In this document: piece by piece, positions 7,587 through 9,118 of the stretch
How the letters are laid out: each line of letters opens with the position of its first letter
Position numbering within the stretch: the first letter of the stretch is position 1
Assembly (NCBI GenBank): GCA_031285215.1
Contig: JAITWQ010000013.1
Coordinates: forward strand, 1-9,118
Reading direction: 5' to 3'
Origin: Syntrophobacterales bacterium
Lineage (GTDB): Bacteria; Desulfobacterota; Syntrophia; Syntrophales; JAAYKM01
Length of the DNA: 9,118 bases
Position numbers and translations under genes: made by a program
Notes under the pieces: generated by a model
Told to the model about the DNA's origin: nothing
What the model saw: only the letters and a program-made list of their open reading frames with translations
The model's database searches: none

Positions 7587-7618
7587 CAAAATTTGTCTAT
7601 TCCCGTAACAAACGGGAA
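7587..7618 (-). terminator. Hairpin across the surE 3' end, weak terminator candidate
   Basis: TTCCCGT (7600-7606) and ACGGGAA (7612-7618) form a perfect 7-pair stem with a 5-base loop, in the last codons of surE. On the - strand it is followed by TAG and then by the AT-rich ACAAATTTTGT. The distance to the T residues is longer than usual, so termination here is plausible but unproven. Confidence 0.35.
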
Positions 7619-8391
7619 AGGCGATTGACGATTTTATCCCCCTGCTCCCGCGTCTCGAAGGCCTGGTGACAGGTCAGGTCGCAGGAGATGGGCGTGATGG
7701 TGACCATCCCTTTGGCAAGAAGGCAGATATCGGAGTCATCATCTTCGCGGCCGGCAGGGCGCGTATCCCCTGTAATCCAGTAATAGACATTACCGCGAGG
7801 ATCCGTTCGTTTATCGTAGGATTCCATAAAACGCGCCTGTCCCTGCCTGGCCAGGGCTACGCCTTTGATTTCGCTTTCCGGCAAGGCCGGCACGTTGACG
7901 TTCAGGGCCATGCCGGGAAAGAGATTTTCTACGGCGAGAATACGGGCTATTTTACGGGCAAAGCGGGCGGCGAAGGTAAAATCTCCGTTACGAATGGCGT
8001 TCAGGGAAACGGCCAATGAAGGAACTCCCATGATCAGGCCTTCCACAGCGGCGGCAACGGTACCCGAATAGATGATGTTGACGCCGATGTTAGCGCCCGC
8101 ATTAATGCCCGATACGACCAGATCCACCGGTCTGTCTGCCAGCTCGCGAATCCCCAGTTTGACACAATCGGCGGGCGTGCCGTTGACGGCATGACCGATC
8201 TCTGCTCCGTTTTTCCGGGCTTTGCGCACCATAACGGGGCGAAACAGGGTGAGGCCATGTCCAGTACCGCTTTGCTCCGCTTCCGGAGCCGCCACCAGGC
8301 AGTCCGCGTCTTGGGATAATTCCTGATGCAAGGCCCGCAGACCTTTGGCAAAAATGCCGTCATCGTTGGTTAGAAGGTAGAGTTTTTTCAC
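7597..8391 (-). CDS. surE: 5'/3'-nucleotidase SurE (survival protein)
   Basis: Metal-dependent nucleoside-monophosphate phosphatase (5' and 3', also acting on short polyphosphate in studied homologues), linked to stationary-phase survival. The 264 residues match the family. The product starts MKKLYLLTNDDG, with metal ligands Asp10 and Asp11. Ser41 lies in EQSGTGHGLTL and Asn97 in VSGINAGANIGVNIIYSGTVAAAVEG, and these complete the expected site. The start codon is GTG (complement of 8389-8391). No in-frame ATG lies nearby upstream, and starting here puts NDDG at the family's normal position. AAAGGA (complement of 8405-8410) lies 13 bases upstream, a little far for an ideal ribosome site. The gene stands alone, convergent with rimO and divergent from the DUF805 gene, without the pcm/nlpD/rpoS neighbours seen in enterobacteria. 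Confidence 0.96.
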   Translation of the reverse strand: MKKLYLLTNDDGIFAKGLRALHQELSQDADCLVAAPEAEQSGTGHGLTLFRPVMVRKARKNGAEIGHAVNGTPADCVKLGIRELADRPVDLVVSGINAGANIGVNIIYSGTVAAAVEGLIMGVPSLAVSLNAIRNGDFTFAARFARKIARILAVENLFPGMALNVNVPALPESEIKGVALARQGQARFMESYDKRTDPRGNVYYWITGDTRPAGREDDDSDICLLAKGMVTITPISCDLTCHQAFETREQGDKIVNRLSRLLRE

Positions 8392-8463
8392 CTGATATTT
8401 CCCATCCTTTATGTTTTTTCCGGCGACCCGCTTTTCAGCAAAATCAGGATTTTATCCATATCA

Positions 8464-8480
8464 TTTTCCCGCCGGGAAAA
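8464..8480. promoter_or_regulatory. 17-base palindrome between divergent genes, candidate operator
   Basis: TTTTCCCG and CGGGAAAA are perfect inverted halves around a single central C. The site lies 73 bases upstream of the surE start codon and 25 bases before the putative -35 of the DUF805 gene. Such odd-length perfect symmetry suits a dimeric regulator. A 7-pair RNA hairpin with a GCC loop is the alternative. No regulator gene is present to pair it with. Confidence 0.35.
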
Positions 8481-8504
8481 CCAGCGGGCATGATGGTGAT
8501 CTCC

Positions 8505-8534
8505 TTGCTTTTTCCTTTGGGAGAGTGATACTAT
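8505..8534 (+). promoter_or_regulatory. Candidate sigma-70 type promoter of the DUF805 gene
   Basis: TTGCTT (8505-8510) and TACTAT (8529-8534) are 18 bases apart. A TG at 8526-8527 gives an extended -10 element (TGATACTAT). The start codon lies about 40 bases downstream of the -10, leaving room for a short leader with the ribosome site. Confidence 0.5.
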
Positions 8535-8561
8535 AAGTAAGTTGGTTTAAAAATCATAAAG

Positions 8562-8567
8562 AGGAGG
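8562..8567 (+). promoter_or_regulatory. Strong ribosome binding site of the DUF805 gene
   Basis: An exact AGGAGG lies 8 bases before ATG 8576, within a purine-rich stretch. It fixes the start of this small gene and suggests efficient translation. Confidence 0.8.
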
Positions 8568-8575
8568 GGGAAGAA

Positions 8576-8965
8576 ATGAATTTTGATTTTGAAGAGATTA
8601 AAGAAGGGTATCTGGAAGTATTAAACAAGTACACCGTATTTGACGGACGGGCGCGGCGCAAAGAATATTGGACATTTGCCCTTGTCAATATCGTTTTTTT
8701 TCTGGGGTTAGGATTTATCGGCGGGTTGTTTGGCATGATTGCCGGTTTTTTGGGAATGTTAGTGAATATCATAAGCTTTTTATGCCTACTGGCAATTTTG
8801 CTTCCGGCCATTGGCGTCACCATAAGGCGGCTTCATGATACGGGACGGAGCGGCTGGTGGGCTTTGATTGCCCTTATTCCCCTTGTCGGCCTCATCCTTA
8901 TTTATTTCGCCATTCTTGACAGCGATCCCGGCGAAAACGAGTACGGCCCGAACCCGAAAGAATAA
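8576..8965 (+). CDS. DUF805 family small membrane protein
   Basis: A 129-residue inner-membrane protein of the DUF805 (YhaH-like) family, whose biochemical role is unknown to me. Family landmarks are all present: FDGRARRKEYW at 22-32 before the first membrane segment, RRLHDTGRSGWW at 84-95 between segments, and the polar end GENEYGPNP at 119-127. Hydrophobic stretches lie at about 33-51, 53-82 (long, perhaps two closely packed passes) and 94-114, so three to four membrane crossings are likely. There is no cleavable signal peptide. It has its own promoter candidate and a strong ribosome site, and it reads away from surE. No gene follows before the window ends, so it is probably monocistronic. 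No functional link with its neighbours is evident. Confidence 0.9.
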   Translation: MNFDFEEIKEGYLEVLNKYTVFDGRARRKEYWTFALVNIVFFLGLGFIGGLFGMIAGFLGMLVNIISFLCLLAILLPAIGVTIRRLHDTGRSGWWALIALIPLVGLILIYFAILDSDPGENEYGPNPKE

Positions 8966-9118
8966 TGACTTTTGCGACTGGGGGCGGCGAACAACCGCCA
9001 CGCAACCTAAAACACTTGAAACGCGATAGAAAAACTTAAACTAACAACTGTTAGCCTCTGCCCTTCGGCAGACAAGAAACTGCGGGGGTGCCATTACCGC
9101 TCGCGCCGATTTGCAATC
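8966..9118. other. Gene-free, hairpin-rich 3' end of the window
   Basis: No credible gene is seen in these 153 bases on either strand. Three hairpins occur in a row: GGCGG/CCGCC (8983-8987 with 8995-8999), CTAAC/GTTAG (9041-9045 with 9050-9054) and TCTGCC/GGCAGA (9057-9062 with 9067-9072). The dispersed repeat follows at the very end. None has a T run after it. The first, 17 bases after the DUF805 stop, is the best position for a transcript end. Confidence 0.5.
9098..9118 (+). repeat. Dispersed 21-base repeat, copy 2 (at the window edge)
   Basis: This copy matches 1868-1888 at 20 of 21 positions. Its last 11 bases contain GATT, a TGC loop and AATC, a hairpin that may continue beyond the window. 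The window stops exactly where the similarity would be cut, so the full element may be longer. Confidence 0.6.

Noticed and set aside
9041..9090. Possible integron attC-like site (CTAAC...GTTAG pair after a small gene)
   Set aside because: GTTAGCC does not fit the GTTRRRY core, the left side lacks RYYYAAC, and no integrase or cassette array is present.

Overview
The window reads as a bacterial chromosome segment of roughly balanced base composition. It holds one 5'-truncated gene and six complete genes, and no RNA gene, CRISPR array or transposase. The housekeeping set (HtpG, UppP, FtsK, RimO, SurE), together with a chemotaxis-type CheX domain protein, suggests a Gram-negative, flagellate-type lineage. 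The protein sequences look most like Desulfobacterota (former Deltaproteobacteria, Syntrophales-like) to me. That placement is an impression from the sequences and no database search supports it.

Layout: htpG (1-1827, its start lies before the window) and uppP (2033-2851) run on the + strand, separated by a 205-base GC-rich gap that carries a short repeat. A new transcription unit probably begins in 2852-3018. It reads a CheX-like phosphatase-domain protein with a long charged tail (3019-3921), ftsK (3936-6197) and rimO (6194-7543). The first two are 14 bases apart and the last two overlap by 4 bases, so co-expression is likely. surE (7597-8391) faces rimO on the - strand and starts with GTG. 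Two perfect hairpins lie at the convergent junction. After a divergent intergenic region with a 17-base palindrome and a good promoter candidate, a small DUF805 membrane protein (8576-8965) is read on +. The last 153 bases hold no gene. They contain several small hairpins and end exactly in a second copy of the repeat seen between htpG and uppP.

Functionally these are mostly independent core processes: protein folding (HtpG), recycling of the lipid carrier for wall and polysaccharide synthesis (UppP), chromosome segregation at division (FtsK), ribosomal protein S12 modification (RimO) and nucleotide/survival phosphatase activity (SurE). No complete new system is visible. The points most worth following are the CheX-like/helical fusion placed in an ftsK operon, and the repeat family CGCTCGCGCCG(G/A)..., which occurs in two intergenic regions, one of them at the window edge.
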